The position numbers and the translations under genes are program-made. The notes under the pieces were generated by a model, which saw nothing but the letters and a program-made list of their open reading frames with translations, was not told the DNA's origin and made no database searches. Below are positions 25,773 through 34,800 of a stretch of DNA of 64,000 nt, in pieces; positions within the stretch are counted from its first letter, which is position 1, and each line of letters begins with the position of its first letter. The stretch comes from Micromonospora saelicesensis (GTDB taxonomy: Bacteria > Actinomycetota > Actinomycetes > Mycobacteriales > Micromonosporaceae). Location: assembly GCF_900091575.1 (NCBI RefSeq), contig NZ_FMCR01000003.1, positions 248,001 to 312,000 on the forward strand, in the 5' to 3' direction.

Positions 25773-26513
25773 ATGCGTCGAAGAATCACCGTCCCGCTGG
25801 TGGCGGCGGGCGCCGTCGCCGCCACCCTCACCGTCGCCGCCCCCGCGCAGGCGCACGGCTACGTCTCCGCCCCACCGAGCCGGCAGGCACTCTGCGCACA
25901 GGGCCGGGTGCCCGACTGCGGGCAGATCAAGTACGAGCCGCAGAGCGTCGAAGGGCCCAAGGGCCTACGCAGCTGCAACGCCGGAATCGCCCAGTTCGCC
26001 GTCCTCAACGACGACAGTCGGGGCTGGCCGGCCACCTCGGTGGGCAGCTCGCTGACCTTCACCTGGGTGAACACCGCCCGGCACGCCACCAGCAACTGGG
26101 AGTACTGGATCGGCAACACCCGGGTCGGCGTGGTCAACGGCAACGGCCAGCAGCCGGGCGCCACCGTGTCGCACAACGTCAATCTCGGCGGCTTCTCCGG
26201 CCGACAGAAGATCCTCGCGGTGTGGAACATCTCCGACACCGCGAACGCCTTCTACTCCTGCATCGACGTGCAGATCGGCGGCGGAGGGTCGAACCCGACG
26301 CCCACCCCCACCACCTCACCCACCCCACGGCCTACCCCGACCACCACGCCGACCACTCCGCCCGCGCCGGGCGGCAGTTGGACGACGGGCCGGGCGTACC
26401 AGGTCGGCGACCAGGTCACCTACGGCGGAGCGACGTACCGCTGCCGGCAGGCGCACACCGCGATCCCGGGCTGGGAGCCGCCGAACGTACCGGCGCTCTG
26501 GCTCCAGGTCTGA
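25773..26513 (+). CDS. Secreted AA10 lytic polysaccharide monooxygenase with CBM5/12 (chitin type)
   Basis: 246 residues. The signal peptide is residues 1-27, and cleavage after AQA exposes His28. The catalytic domain resembles the Serratia chitin-active CBP21 type: HGYVSAPPSRQALC, YEPQSVEGPKG, TWVNTARHATSNWEYW with the second copper His, and ILAVWNISDTANAFYSCIDV with the axial Phe. A Thr/Pro linker is followed by a CBM5/12 module (GGSWTTGRAYQVGDQVTYGGATYRC-type, ending PNVPALWLQV). It should oxidise crystalline chitin. The upstream GGAGAAGGAG is the ribosome site. Confidence 0.95.
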   Translation: MRRRITVPLVAAGAVAATLTVAAPAQAHGYVSAPPSRQALCAQGRVPDCGQIKYEPQSVEGPKGLRSCNAGIAQFAVLNDDSRGWPATSVGSSLTFTWVNTARHATSNWEYWIGNTRVGVVNGNGQQPGATVSHNVNLGGFSGRQKILAVWNISDTANAFYSCIDVQIGGGGSNPTPTPTTSPTPRPTPTTTPTTPPAPGGSWTTGRAYQVGDQVTYGGATYRCRQAHTAIPGWEPPNVPALWLQV

Positions 26514-26516
26514 CCG

Positions 26517-26546
26517 CACGGGTGCGGCCCGTTGGTCGCACCCGTG
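26517..26546 (+). terminator. Perfect 10-bp hairpin after the chitin-type LPMO gene
   Basis: CACGGGTGCG (26517-26526) and CGCACCCGTG (26537-26546) pair perfectly around a 10-base loop, starting 4 bp beyond the stop. Confidence 0.8.
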
Positions 26547-26577
26547 TCGCCGCCCTCGCGTGAACGGAGCAACCGGC

Positions 26578-27207
26578 ATGCCCCGCCGTACCCCGCTGGC
26601 GACCCTCGTTGCGGCTCTGCTGCTCACCGGAGCGTGCGCCGGACCGCCCACGTCGAGCCCGTCGGCCGTGCCGCAGCCGGCCCCCGCGTCCCCGGCCGGC
26701 TCGGCGGCGGCCGGGGACGCGGGGGCCGGTTCCGCGGGTGCCGGGTCCGCGATCGAGGCGGACGCGATGAGCGGGATCGACGTGGTGTTCCTGAGCACCA
26801 TGGTCGGGCACAGCGAACGCACCCTGCAGATCGTCCGGCTGGCCCGGGACCGCGTGCGCGACGACGCACTGCGCACCCTGGCCGCCGCCGTCGAGGCGAC
26901 CGAGGGCGACGAACTGGCCGCCATGCGCGGCTGGTTGCCCACGACCGGGCCGGGTGCCAGCGCGGCCGCACACCACCACGACGGGCACGGCGACGACGCC
27001 GCGCTGGACCGGCTGCGGACCGCGCCGGACGCGGACGTCGACCGAGTGCTGCGCGACGTGCTCGCCGACCACCAGCGATCGGCCGCCGACCTGGCCCGAT
27101 CCCACGTCGGCGTCGGCCGCAACGAGCGGGTCCGCGACCTGGCCCGGCGGATCGAGCAGTCCCGGACCGCCGAGGTCGAGCTGCTCAGGGGTACGGGTAC
27201 GCCCTGA
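26578..27207 (+). CDS. DUF305 domain lipoprotein
   Basis: 209 residues from ATG 26578 (GGAG at 26566-26569); a GTG at 26560 is the alternative. Lipobox LTGAC places the modified Cys at residue 20. After an Ala/Gly/Pro-rich spacer comes the DUF305 four-helix region: GIDVVFLSTMVGHSERTLQIVRLA, AVEATEGDELAAMRGWL, AHHHDGHGDD and VLADHQRSAADLA. In this family His residues on the helices suggest metal binding, and copper-responsive expression is known for some members. Here the usual first MMPHH motif is altered to STMVGH. Confidence 0.85.
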   Translation: MPRRTPLATLVAALLLTGACAGPPTSSPSAVPQPAPASPAGSAAAGDAGAGSAGAGSAIEADAMSGIDVVFLSTMVGHSERTLQIVRLARDRVRDDALRTLAAAVEATEGDELAAMRGWLPTTGPGASAAAHHHDGHGDDAALDRLRTAPDADVDRVLRDVLADHQRSAADLARSHVGVGRNERVRDLARRIEQSRTAEVELLRGTGTP

Positions 27208-27233
27208 GCGCGGTCACGCCCCGGGTGCCCGCG

Positions 27234-27638
27234 TCAGCGGGGTTCCAGCTTGATGGAGACCGAGTTGACGCAGTGCCGGGTGTCCTTCGGGGTGAAGCCC
27301 TCGCCGTGGAAGACGTGCCCGAGGTGACTGTCGCAGCGGGCGCAGCGGATCTCCGTACGCGCCATGCCGAGGGTGCGGTCCTCGATCTCCTTGACCCGGC
27401 CCGGGATGGCGTCGTCGAAGCTCGGCCAGCCGCAGTGCGAGTCGAACTTCGTGTCACTGGAGAACAGCTCCAGCCCGCAGGCGCGACAGTGGTAGACCCC
27501 CTGGGTCTTCGTGTCCACGTATTCGCCCGTCCACGGGCGTTCGGTGCCGGCCTCCCGCAGAACGTGGAACTCCTCGGGGGTCAGTCGGACCCGCCACTCT
27601 TCGTCGGTACGGGGCAGTTCGTTGTCGTCAAGACTCAC
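27234..27638 (-). CDS. msrB: Peptide-methionine (R)-S-oxide reductase
   Basis: 134 residues from GTG 27638. Catalytic Cys123 is in RHCVNSVSIKL. Zinc is held by Cys51/Cys54 (CRAC) and Cys99/Cys102 (CARC). Cys69 in HCGWPSF is positioned as the resolving Cys. It reduces methionine-R-sulfoxide in proteins using thioredoxin. TACCGT six bases before the GTG indicates a leaderless transcript that diverges from the LigD-polymerase promoter only 24 bp away. Confidence 0.96.
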   Translation of the reverse strand: MSLDDNELPRTDEEWRVRLTPEEFHVLREAGTERPWTGEYVDTKTQGVYHCRACGLELFSSDTKFDSHCGWPSFDDAIPGRVKEIEDRTLGMARTEIRCARCDSHLGHVFHGEGFTPKDTRHCVNSVSIKLEPR

Positions 27639-27644
27639 CCCTCA

Positions 27645-27650
27645 ACGGTA
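27645..27650 (-). promoter_or_regulatory. Candidate -10 box (TACCGT) of msrB
   Basis: The box ends six bases before the GTG start. Together with the TAAGGT box at 27674-27679 it forms a compact divergent promoter pair within a 47-bp intergenic region. Confidence 0.5.
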
Positions 27651-27673
27651 CGTCGAACGTCGGGGGCGTGGCA

Positions 27674-27679
27674 TAAGGT
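27674..27679 (+). promoter_or_regulatory. Candidate -10 box (TAAGGT) of the LigD-polymerase gene
   Basis: TAAGGT is followed by exactly six bases and then the ATG at 27686; no ribosome site is present. Confidence 0.5.
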
Positions 27680-27685
27680 CGCGGG

Positions 27686-28723
27686 ATGGGTGGCACCAAG
27701 GCTGCGGCCGCCGAGGTCGAGGTGGCCGGGCACACCGTCCGGCTGAGCAGTCCGGATCGGGTGATCTTCCCGCAGCGGGGGTTCACCAAGGCGGACGTCT
27801 TCCACTACTACCTCGCGGTCGGCGACGGGATCATGCGCGCTCTGCGGGACCGACCGACCACCCTGCAACGCTTCCCCGAGGGCGTCGAAGGCGAGGCGTT
27901 CTTCCAGAAGCGGGTGCCCACCCGGGGCGTGCCGCCCTGGGTGACGACCGCACAGATCACCTTCCCGAGCGGTCGGAACGCGGCGGAGCTCTGCCCGGTC
28001 GATCTGGCGCACGTGGCCTGGGCGGCGCAGATGGGCACGATCGTCTTCCACCCGTGGCCCGTGCGGGCCGCCGACGTCGACCGCCCCGACGAGCTGCGCA
28101 TCGACCTGGACCCGCAGCCCGGCACCGACTTCGCCGACGCGGCGCGGGCCGCCGGCGAGGTCCGCGCGCTCCTCGACGAGCTGGGCGCGACCGGCTGGCC
28201 GAAGACCTCCGGCGGCCGGGGCGTGCACGTCTACCTGCGCATCCAACCCCGCTGGACGTTCACCGAGGTGCGCCGTGCCACCATCGCGCTGGCCCGGGAG
28301 GTGGAGCGCCGCAACCCCGACCTGGTCACCACCGCCTGGTGGAAGGAGGAGCGCGGCACCCGCGTCTTCGTCGACTTCAACCAGATGGCGCGCGACCGCA
28401 CGATCGCCTGCGCGTACTCGCTGCGGGCCAACGCGCGGGCCACCGTCTCGACCCCCGTCAGCTGGGACGAGCTACCCGACGTCGACCCGGACGACTTCGA
28501 CCTGCGCACCGTGCCGGCCCGGCTCGCCGAGCGAGGTGATCCACACGCCGGCATCGACGACGCACCGTGGGACATCACCCCGCTGCTGGAGTGGGCCGAG
28601 CGGGACGCCGCCGCCGGCCAGGGCGACCTGCCGTACCCGCCGGACCACCCGAAGATGCCCGGCGAACCCAAGCGGGTGCAGCCGAGCCGCGCCAAGCGAC
28701 CTCCCGAGGAGGAGAACGCCTGA
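27686..28723 (+). CDS. LigD-type primase-polymerase domain protein (NHEJ polymerase)
   Basis: 345 residues from ATG 27686. It is a stand-alone LigD polymerase (archaeo-eukaryotic primase fold): VIFPQRGFTKADVFHYY, LQRFPEGVEGEAFFQKR, ELRIDLDPQPGTDF with the metal-binding Asp140 and Asp142, KTSGGRGVHVYLRI with the catalytic His, and RVFVDFNQMARDRTIACAYSLRA. It extends primers and fills gaps during non-homologous end joining, preferring ribonucleotides in known members. No ligase or nuclease domain is attached and no Ku gene is in the window; a LigC-like ligase is 14 kb away. Confidence 0.93.
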   Translation: MGGTKAAAAEVEVAGHTVRLSSPDRVIFPQRGFTKADVFHYYLAVGDGIMRALRDRPTTLQRFPEGVEGEAFFQKRVPTRGVPPWVTTAQITFPSGRNAAELCPVDLAHVAWAAQMGTIVFHPWPVRAADVDRPDELRIDLDPQPGTDFADAARAAGEVRALLDELGATGWPKTSGGRGVHVYLRIQPRWTFTEVRRATIALAREVERRNPDLVTTAWWKEERGTRVFVDFNQMARDRTIACAYSLRANARATVSTPVSWDELPDVDPDDFDLRTVPARLAERGDPHAGIDDAPWDITPLLEWAERDAAAGQGDLPYPPDHPKMPGEPKRVQPSRAKRPPEEENA

Positions 28724-28751
28724 GCGCCGAGCTATCGGTGCTCGCCGAACA

Positions 28752-29207
28752 TCACAGGCAGGACCCCGGGTCCACCCCCGTGCCGATGATCGCGAACAGC
28801 ATCCGGCGGAACATGCCGACCTCGGCCTGATCGAAGCCGGCCATCGCGTTCCGCTCCGCCTCCTCGCTGGCGTGGGCGACCCGCGCCCGTACCTCCTCGC
28901 CGGTGGTCGTGATCGCCGGAATGCGCAGCCGGCGGTCGCGGGGATCGGAGTGGCGTACGACGAGATCCTTCTGTTCGAGTCGATCGAGTTGGGTCATCAG
29001 CGTGGTCTTGTCCAGCCCGAGGGTCCTGGCCAGCTCGACCTGGGTCAGCCCGGGTGTCTTGTCCAGCGCGCTCAACACGATGTAGTCCCGCAGGTGCAGG
29101 CCGTGCCTCTCGGCCTGTTCGCCGGTCACCACGTGCATCCGTTGGGCGGCGCGATGCAACAGCCAGGTGATCTCGGAGTCGAGCGACGGTGCCGGTCCAG
29201 CGGTCAT
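28752..29207 (-). CDS. MarR-family transcriptional regulator
   Basis: 151 residues from ATG 29207. The winged-helix core is clear: YIVLSALDKTPGLTQVELARTLGLDKTTLMTQLDRLEQKDLVVRHSDPRDRRLRIPAITTTGEE. The start overlaps the stop of the metallo-hydrolase gene by 4 bp, so the regulator is the second gene of that operon and probably represses it. The repeated CAGAT elements at 30056-30090 are the candidate binding region. Confidence 0.93.
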   Translation of the reverse strand: MTAGPAPSLDSEITWLLHRAAQRMHVVTGEQAERHGLHLRDYIVLSALDKTPGLTQVELARTLGLDKTTLMTQLDRLEQKDLVVRHSDPRDRRLRIPAITTTGEEVRARVAHASEEAERNAMAGFDQAEVGMFRRMLFAIIGTGVDPGSCL

Positions 29208-30052
29208 CGCGCCGCACCCGACAGCAGCGGGATGCCCTCGTAGGCGCGTCGGTCATGGGCGGGAACGACCTGCATCAGCTCGGTCAGCGCGGCCGATCGC
29301 AGGATGCCCTGTCGCACCTGTTCGGCGTCGCTGTCGGCGAGGGTCCGTAGCAGCCAGGGGCGTTCCACCCGCCGGTGGACTCCGTCCAGTTGCCAGGTCA
29401 GATCGCCGATGAACGCGTAGCGCTGCCCCGACGGAAGGGTCACGAACGCGACCACGGATCCCGTCGTGTGGCCGCCGGCCAGGGCCAGCACCAGGGAACC
29501 GTCGCCGTGGACGTCGAAGCTCGCGGAGAAGCCGAGGTACGCGGGGCCGTCGAAGGAGTACTCGCGGATCTCGTGGCCGGGCGAGACGGCGCGGAAGACC
29601 TTTCCGTCACCATCGCTGGCGGCGTACTCAAGCTCGCCCCTGTTCATCCAGACCGGAAGGTCGAGCGAGTCCAGGCCGCTCGCGTGGTCCCAGTGCGAGT
29701 GCGTCAGGAACACCCCGCGGAGCCGGGTGCTGTCGTAACCGTTGTCGTCGAGCTGCTCACGCACGGTCCGGAAGGTCTGGAAGGGTGCGCGGGCGAACCG
29801 CGGCTGCATGGCGACGTGCGCGGCGACGTCGGCCCCGAAGCCGGCATCGATGAGGAAGTCGCCCTTCGGGTGCCGCACGAGGATGGCGGTGGCGGCGAAC
29901 TGCCGCTTGTCGCGGAACGAGCCACCGCGAATGGCAAATGCCGCTCGCGTCTCGTAGCTGCCCGTGGGGAGTTGACAGATCGCCATGTCGGGTGGCGGTG
30001 TCGCCTCGGGAAGGGCAGCCGTCCACGGCTCGGGGGCAGGAAGGGTTCTCAC
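29204..30052 (-). CDS. MBL-fold metallo-hydrolase (lactonase-like)
   Basis: 282 residues from GTG 30052; ATG 29986 is a possible alternative, and neither has a ribosome site. The zinc motif is THSHWDHASGL (HxHxDH), with DAGFG before it, ALAGGHTTGSVV supplying a further His, FIGDLTW the bridging Asp and VVPAHDRRAY the last His. The layout matches AHL-lactonase-like MBL proteins, but the substrate is not determined. It forms an operon with a MarR regulator. Confidence 0.87.
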   Translation of the reverse strand: MRTLPAPEPWTAALPEATPPPDMAICQLPTGSYETRAAFAIRGGSFRDKRQFAATAILVRHPKGDFLIDAGFGADVAAHVAMQPRFARAPFQTFRTVREQLDDNGYDSTRLRGVFLTHSHWDHASGLDSLDLPVWMNRGELEYAASDGDGKVFRAVSPGHEIREYSFDGPAYLGFSASFDVHGDGSLVLALAGGHTTGSVVAFVTLPSGQRYAFIGDLTWQLDGVHRRVERPWLLRTLADSDAEQVRQGILRSAALTELMQVVPAHDRRAYEGIPLLSGAAR

Positions 30053-30055
30053 GGC

Positions 30056-30090
30056 CAGATCGTACGACGTCAGATCGTCTGAGGCCAGAT
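30056..30090 (-). promoter_or_regulatory. Three CAGAT repeats at 15-bp spacing upstream of the MBL-MarR operon
   Basis: CAGAT occurs at 30056, 30071 and 30086. The first two copies extend to CAGATCGT. The array abuts the GTG start at 30052 and so covers the expected promoter. It may be the binding site of the MarR regulator encoded in the operon, although MarR sites are usually palindromic. Confidence 0.5.
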
Positions 30091-30141
30091 GAACCTCCTC
30101 CGGGACGGGAAGCTCGGAGCCGTAGCGTCGGACGCAGCGAT

Positions 30142-30147
30142 TAGCCT
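30142..30147 (+). promoter_or_regulatory. Candidate -10 box (TAGCCT) of the YdeI-like gene
   Basis: TAGCCT then six bases then ATG 30154, the recurrent leaderless geometry. Confidence 0.45.
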
Positions 30148-30153
30148 GCCGTC

Positions 30154-30768
30154 ATGGCGAGCACAGAGCTGGATGAGTTGATCGTCGCGGACGCCGAGGC
30201 CCTGCGCGCCTGGTTGTCGGCCAACCACGCCACGTCGCCCGGTGTCTGGCTCGCCCTGACCAGGAAGGGCGGCACGGTCACGACGGTGACCTGGCAACAG
30301 GCGGTCGACGAGGCCCTGTGTGTGGGCTGGATCGACGGGCAGGCCCGTAAGCGGGATGAGGAGTCCTCCTGGATCCGGTTCACTCCGCGTCGGTCCCGCA
30401 GTTCGTGGTCGCAACGCAACGTCGCCAACGTGGCCCGGCTGGAGGAGCAGGGGCGGATGTTGCCGGCGGGCCGCGCCGCGGTGGACGCCGCGAAGGCGGA
30501 CGGGCGGTGGGCGGCCGCCTACGCCCCGCCGTCGGAGGCGGAGGTGCCGGCCGACCTGCTCGCCGCCATCGCCGCCGAGCCCGCCGCCCAGGCCATGCTC
30601 GACGTGCTCACCAAGGCCAACCGGTTCGCTCTCATTCATCGCCTCAATGCCGTCAAGCGGGCGGAGACCCGTGAACGCAAGATCGGCGAATTCGTCGCCA
30701 TGCTGGCCCGTCACGAGACGTTCTATCCCCAGAAGGCGAGGCCGGCGCCCGGGCCGACGTCGTCGTGA
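30154..30768 (+). CDS. YdeI/OmpD-associated family protein
   Basis: 204 residues from ATG 30154. It matches the YdeI/OmpD-associated family: DAEALRAWLSANHATSPGVWLALTRKGG, TWQQAVDEALCVGWIDGQARKRDE, WIRFTPRRSRSSWSQRNVANVARL and FALIHRLNAVKRAETRERKIGEFVAML. Members are soluble, some being linked to bacteriocin or peptide tolerance. No membrane or signal segment is present. The role here is unknown. Confidence 0.9.
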   Translation: MASTELDELIVADAEALRAWLSANHATSPGVWLALTRKGGTVTTVTWQQAVDEALCVGWIDGQARKRDEESSWIRFTPRRSRSSWSQRNVANVARLEEQGRMLPAGRAAVDAAKADGRWAAAYAPPSEAEVPADLLAAIAAEPAAQAMLDVLTKANRFALIHRLNAVKRAETRERKIGEFVAMLARHETFYPQKARPAPGPTSS

Positions 30769-30794
30769 GCGGGAGTCAACGTCCCGGCAACCGA

Positions 30795-30823
30795 TTGACT
30801 TTCGATAGGTAACGAGTGAAACT
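30795..30823 (+). promoter_or_regulatory. Readable promoter of the DUF2975 operon
   Basis: -35 TTGACT (30795-30800), a 17-bp spacer and -10 GAAACT (30818-30823) end six bases before ATG 30830. A small CGAGT/ACTCG inverted repeat (30813-30825) overlaps the -10 and could bind the HTH protein encoded in the operon. Confidence 0.55.
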
Positions 30824-30829
30824 CGATGC

Positions 30830-31309
30830 ATGGTTACGGAGCATCGAGCGGTAGCCGCTCTCAGAGTTTTCCTCGTGGTGCTGTTCGGGGTCCTGGTCCT
30901 GTTTCAGACCTTCTCCCTGCCCGGACAGTTCGCCCACATGGCCGCGGAATCGCCGCAGGACGCCTACCTCCGGTGGCCCGCCACGGTCGTGGCGGTGTTC
31001 TGGGTGCTGTGCGTCCAGGTCGTCATCGTCGCGACCTGGAAGTTGCTCAGCCTGGTCAAGAGCGACCGCATCTTCACCGAGGCGTCCCTGAAGTGGGTGG
31101 ACGCGATCGTGTGGGCCATCGCCGCCGCGTGGGTGGTGCTCGTGGGTGTCTTCCTCTACGTGGGGTTCAACGCAGACGACCCGGGGCTGCCGCTGCTGCT
31201 GTTCCTGCTGACGGTGGGCGTCAGCGTGCTGGGGCTCCTGATAGTGGTGATGCGGGCGCTGTTGCGGCAGGCCACCACCCTGCGGACCGACATGGAAGCG
31301 GTGATCTGA
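30830..31309 (+). CDS. DUF2975 membrane protein
   Basis: 159 residues. Four hydrophobic segments are visible, near residues 9-28, 48-68, 92-115 and 122-145. The loop LLSLVKSDRIFTEASLKWVDAI between segments two and three is typical of DUF2975. The stop overlaps the start of the small Cro-type regulator. In many bacteria a DUF2975 protein is coupled with a YozG-like HTH protein, as here; the function is unknown. Confidence 0.88.
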   Translation: MVTEHRAVAALRVFLVVLFGVLVLFQTFSLPGQFAHMAAESPQDAYLRWPATVVAVFWVLCVQVVIVATWKLLSLVKSDRIFTEASLKWVDAIVWAIAAAWVVLVGVFLYVGFNADDPGLPLLLFLLTVGVSVLGLLIVVMRALLRQATTLRTDMEAVI

Positions 31310-31524
31310 TGCCCATCGTCGTCCGCATCGACGTGGAGTTGGCCAAGCGCAAGATGAGCGTCGGCGAGTTCGCCGAGCGCGTCGGGCTCACCCCCGCCAA
31401 CGTGGCGGTGCTGAAGAACGGCCGCGCCAAGGCGGTCCGCTTCAGCACCCTCGAAGCGATGTGCCGAGTGCTCGACTGCCAACCCGGAGACCTGCTGGAG
31501 TGGGTCGAGGAGGAAACCCCATGA
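31309..31524 (+). CDS. Small Cro/C1-type HTH regulator (YozG-like)
   Basis: 71 residues from ATG 31309. The sequence is one HTH_3-like domain: RIDVELAKRKMSVGEFAERVGLTPANVAVLKNGRAKAVRFSTLEAMCRVLDCQPGDLLEW in total. It overlaps its neighbours on both sides by 1 and 4 bp, so translation of the three genes is coupled. It probably regulates its own operon. Confidence 0.92.
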   Translation: MPIVVRIDVELAKRKMSVGEFAERVGLTPANVAVLKNGRAKAVRFSTLEAMCRVLDCQPGDLLEWVEEETP

Positions 31525-31685
31525 AGTACGCCCTGACCGTCGCCGCCGTTCTCGTGGTCGCCCTCGGCGTCGCCGGAATCGTGCACGGGGAGGCCGACGA
31601 CTCACCGGGCCTTCAACTCCTGGGCGTCCTGCTGGTGCTTGGCGCTGTGGTGTTCGGCATCCGCAACATTCGAGGCGGCAGTTAG
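31521..31685 (+). CDS. Small two-helix membrane protein
   Basis: 54 residues from ATG 31521, overlapping the HTH gene stop. Two hydrophobic helices (MKYALTVAAVLVVALGVAGI and LLGVLLVLGAVVFGI) are joined by a short acidic loop GEADDSPG, and it ends with IRNIRGGS. It is the third gene of the DUF2975 operon and may form a complex with the DUF2975 membrane protein. No family known to me. Confidence 0.78.
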   Translation: MKYALTVAAVLVVALGVAGIVHGEADDSPGLQLLGVLLVLGAVVFGIRNIRGGS

Positions 31686-31815
31686 CCGCCCCGGCGCGCT
31701 GGCCGGCCCGAGCTGACCCCTCCCGTAGTAACGATCATGTAACGGGCGCGAACCTTTCCCGGTAGGTCGCCTGTCTTGATGGTCGTCGGCCCGCCAGGGC
31801 CAGGGGAGGCGTCGG

Positions 31816-34800
31816 ATGAAGCTGGTGTGGAGGCGGGCCCGCGAGGCGCGAGGGTTGCTGGTCGCGGCGGTGATCGCTGCCCTCGTCGCCGTCGCGTTGG
31901 TCACTGGGCTGTCCGACTACAACCGTCGTGCGGTGGACGCCGGGCAGCGGGCACTGGTCGCCGCCTCGCCGGCCGAGGAGCGCGGCCTTCTGGTCAGTGG
32001 CTCGGGTGGGCGGGACGCGGCCGAGTTCGCAACCCGGGACAAGGCGGTCCGAGCCGAGTTCGCCAACGGGCTCGGCGGCGTCCCGGTCAGTGTCACCGCC
32101 GCCCGTTACGGCACCGGCCGGGAGCTGACCGGCGACCTCGGGCAGATCCCGCGTACGGCCGACGAACCGGTCTTCGCGAACCTGGCCACGCTCGCCGACC
32201 TCGCCAGCCACGCGGAGCTGACCAGCGGAGCCTGGCCCAGCCCCGGAGCGAACCCCGTCCAGGTGAGCCTGCCCGAGCGGGTCGCCGGCGCCCTCGGCCT
32301 GACCGTCGGCGAACGCGTCCCGGTGCGTGACCGGGCCACCGAACGACGCGGGGAGTTGGTGCTCGCCGGCACCTGGCGGCCCCGCGACCCGTCGGACGCG
32401 TACTGGCTGCTGGCCCCCGGCGTGGGGGCGGGCAGTGCCGGTTCCGGCACCTCCTACGGGCCGTTCACGCTCGACCCGGCCGACTTCGTGGCCACCTTCC
32501 CGGGCTCGGTGTCGGCGTCCTGGCTGGCCCAACCGGACCTCGGCGCCGTCGACACCGCTGCCCTGCCCGCCGTTCGGAAAGCCCTCACCGAGGCGGTCTC
32601 GGCCGTGCCCGAGGCCGCCCAACTGGGCAGCTCCGGGCAGACGGTGACCAAGATGCCGCAGTTGCTGGACCGGATCGGTCGCGCCGACCTGGTGGGTCGC
32701 TCGTCGCTGGCCACCCCGCTGCTGCTCATCCTGGTGCTCGCCGGGTACGCGCTGGTGCTGGTCGCCGCGCTGCTGCACGAGGACCGCCGGCCCCAGACCG
32801 CACTGCTGCGCGCCCGCGGCGCCGCCCGTCGGCAGTTGGCCGGCCTGGCCGCCCGTGAGGCGACCCTGGTGGTCGCCCCGGCCGCCGTGCTCGGTCCGCT
32901 GATCGCCGGTGAGGCGTTGCGGTACATCCGACCCGGCGGGTCGGGTGACCTGTACACCGCCGGCGGCAACACCACACTGGTCTGGGCGGCGGCAGCGGCC
33001 ACCGCGGCCGGCTGCCTCGTCGCCATGGTCCTTCCGGCGCTGCGTGGCGCCGGGACGTACGTCGCCGACATGGCGGCCCGATCCCGGCCGAACCGGGCCG
33101 CGAGCGTCCAACGCGCCAGCGTCGACCTGGTGCTCGTTGCGCTCGCCGTGCTCGCCTGGGTGCAGCTGCGCCGGTACGCCTCCCCGCTGGCCGGCTCGGG
33201 TGGCCAGCTCGGGCTCGACCCGTTGCTGGTCGCCGCCCCGACGCTCGGTGTGCTGGCCGGTGCCGTGCTGGCGTTGCGGGTGCTCCCGCCGCTCACCCGG
33301 TTCGCGGAGCGGTTCGTCGACCGACGTCCCTGGACCGCCACCATGTTCGGCATGTGGCAGGCCGGTCGGCGTCCCCACGCCGGCCCGGTGCTGCTGCTCG
33401 CCCTCGCCGTCGGCGGCAGCACCCTGGCCTGGTCGCTGATCAGCACCGGCGAGCGGTCCCAGGTCGAGCAGGCCGGCCACACGGTCGGCGCCGACCTCCG
33501 GGTGACCGAACGGACCGGGGGCGCCCCACCGACCCGGGCCGGTGAACTCGCCGCGCTGCCGAGCGTGAACCGGGTGCTGCCGGCGTGGCGCGACGAGATC
33601 CGGGTCGGGCGGGAGAACCTGCCGGCGACCGTGATCGGTGTCGACCCGGCCAGCGCCCCGGGCGTCGTCCGGCTCGCCGACCGCCTCGGCGACGGATCGG
33701 CGTCGGAGCAGTACCGGAGGATGGTCGGCGCGCGGGGAGAGCCCGCCGGCGTCGAACTGCCCGCCGGGGCGCGTGAGATCACCGGCACGATCCGTACCCC
33801 GGTGAGCAACGCCGCCCGGTCGCTGAAGGTCGCGGTGACGCTGCTGGTCACCACCCCCGACGGGCTCGCCCTGCGGCTGCCGGCGGCCAACGCCGACAGC
33901 GACGGCCGGGCCACCCCGTTCACCGCGCGACTGCCCGACCTGGGCGGGGCGCGGCTGCGGCTGGCCGGCTTCGAGGCCGACGGTGGGTTGGCCGCCGGCA
34001 ACTCCTACGAGCTCCAGGTGGACGGGCTGACGGTGGTCAAGGCCGACGGCACGAAGCAACCGGCCGAACTGGGCGGCGACTGGGCCGTGACCGCCCTCGG
34101 GCAGGAGCCCATGCCGGTACGGACCACCGGCGCCGGGTTCGCCGCGGCCCGCACGGTCGACGTGATCCCCGGCGGGCAGTTCGCGTACCAGCCGCCCACC
34201 CGGTTCGCTGTCGTGCCGGGCGGAGACAACAAGCCCATACCGGTGTTGATGACCCCCGGGGTCCGCAACGCGCTGAGCCTGCGCGTCGGCGACACCGTCG
34301 ACCTGACCCTCTCCGGGGCGACGCTGCCGGTGCACCTGGTCGGCGAGCTGGACGCCGTGCCGGCCACCACCGGCGAAGGCGTCCTGCTGGACCTGCCGGC
34401 CGCTGTCGACGCGATGATCCGGAGCAGCGGCGCAGTGCGACCCGTACCGGAATGGTGGGTCGGCGCCGCCGACGCGAACGCCGCCGCCCAGGCGGTCAGC
34501 GCACTCCCGGGCGTCACAGTGCTCAACCGGGAGGCGGCCATCGAGGCGGCCGCCGACGACCCGTACTGGCGCGGCTCGCGCACCGGCATGCTCGCCGCCG
34601 CGCTCGGCGCGGTACTGCTCGCCCTCGTCGGCCTGATGGTGGACGTGTGGGCCACCGCCCGGCGTCGGCTCGGCGAGTTCGCGGTCCTGCACACCCTCGG
34701 GGCCACGCCCCGGCTGATGGCTCGGGCGCTGCTCGCCGAACAGACGTTCCTCGCCGGCATCGGCGTGGGCGTCGGGCTGTTACTCGGCACCGCGGTCGGC

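Noticed and set aside
31735..34692. A 985-codon open frame on the minus strand over the first FtsX permease.
   Set aside because: Composition is Gly/Arg/Gln-rich without domains, and the plus-strand permease is clearly real.
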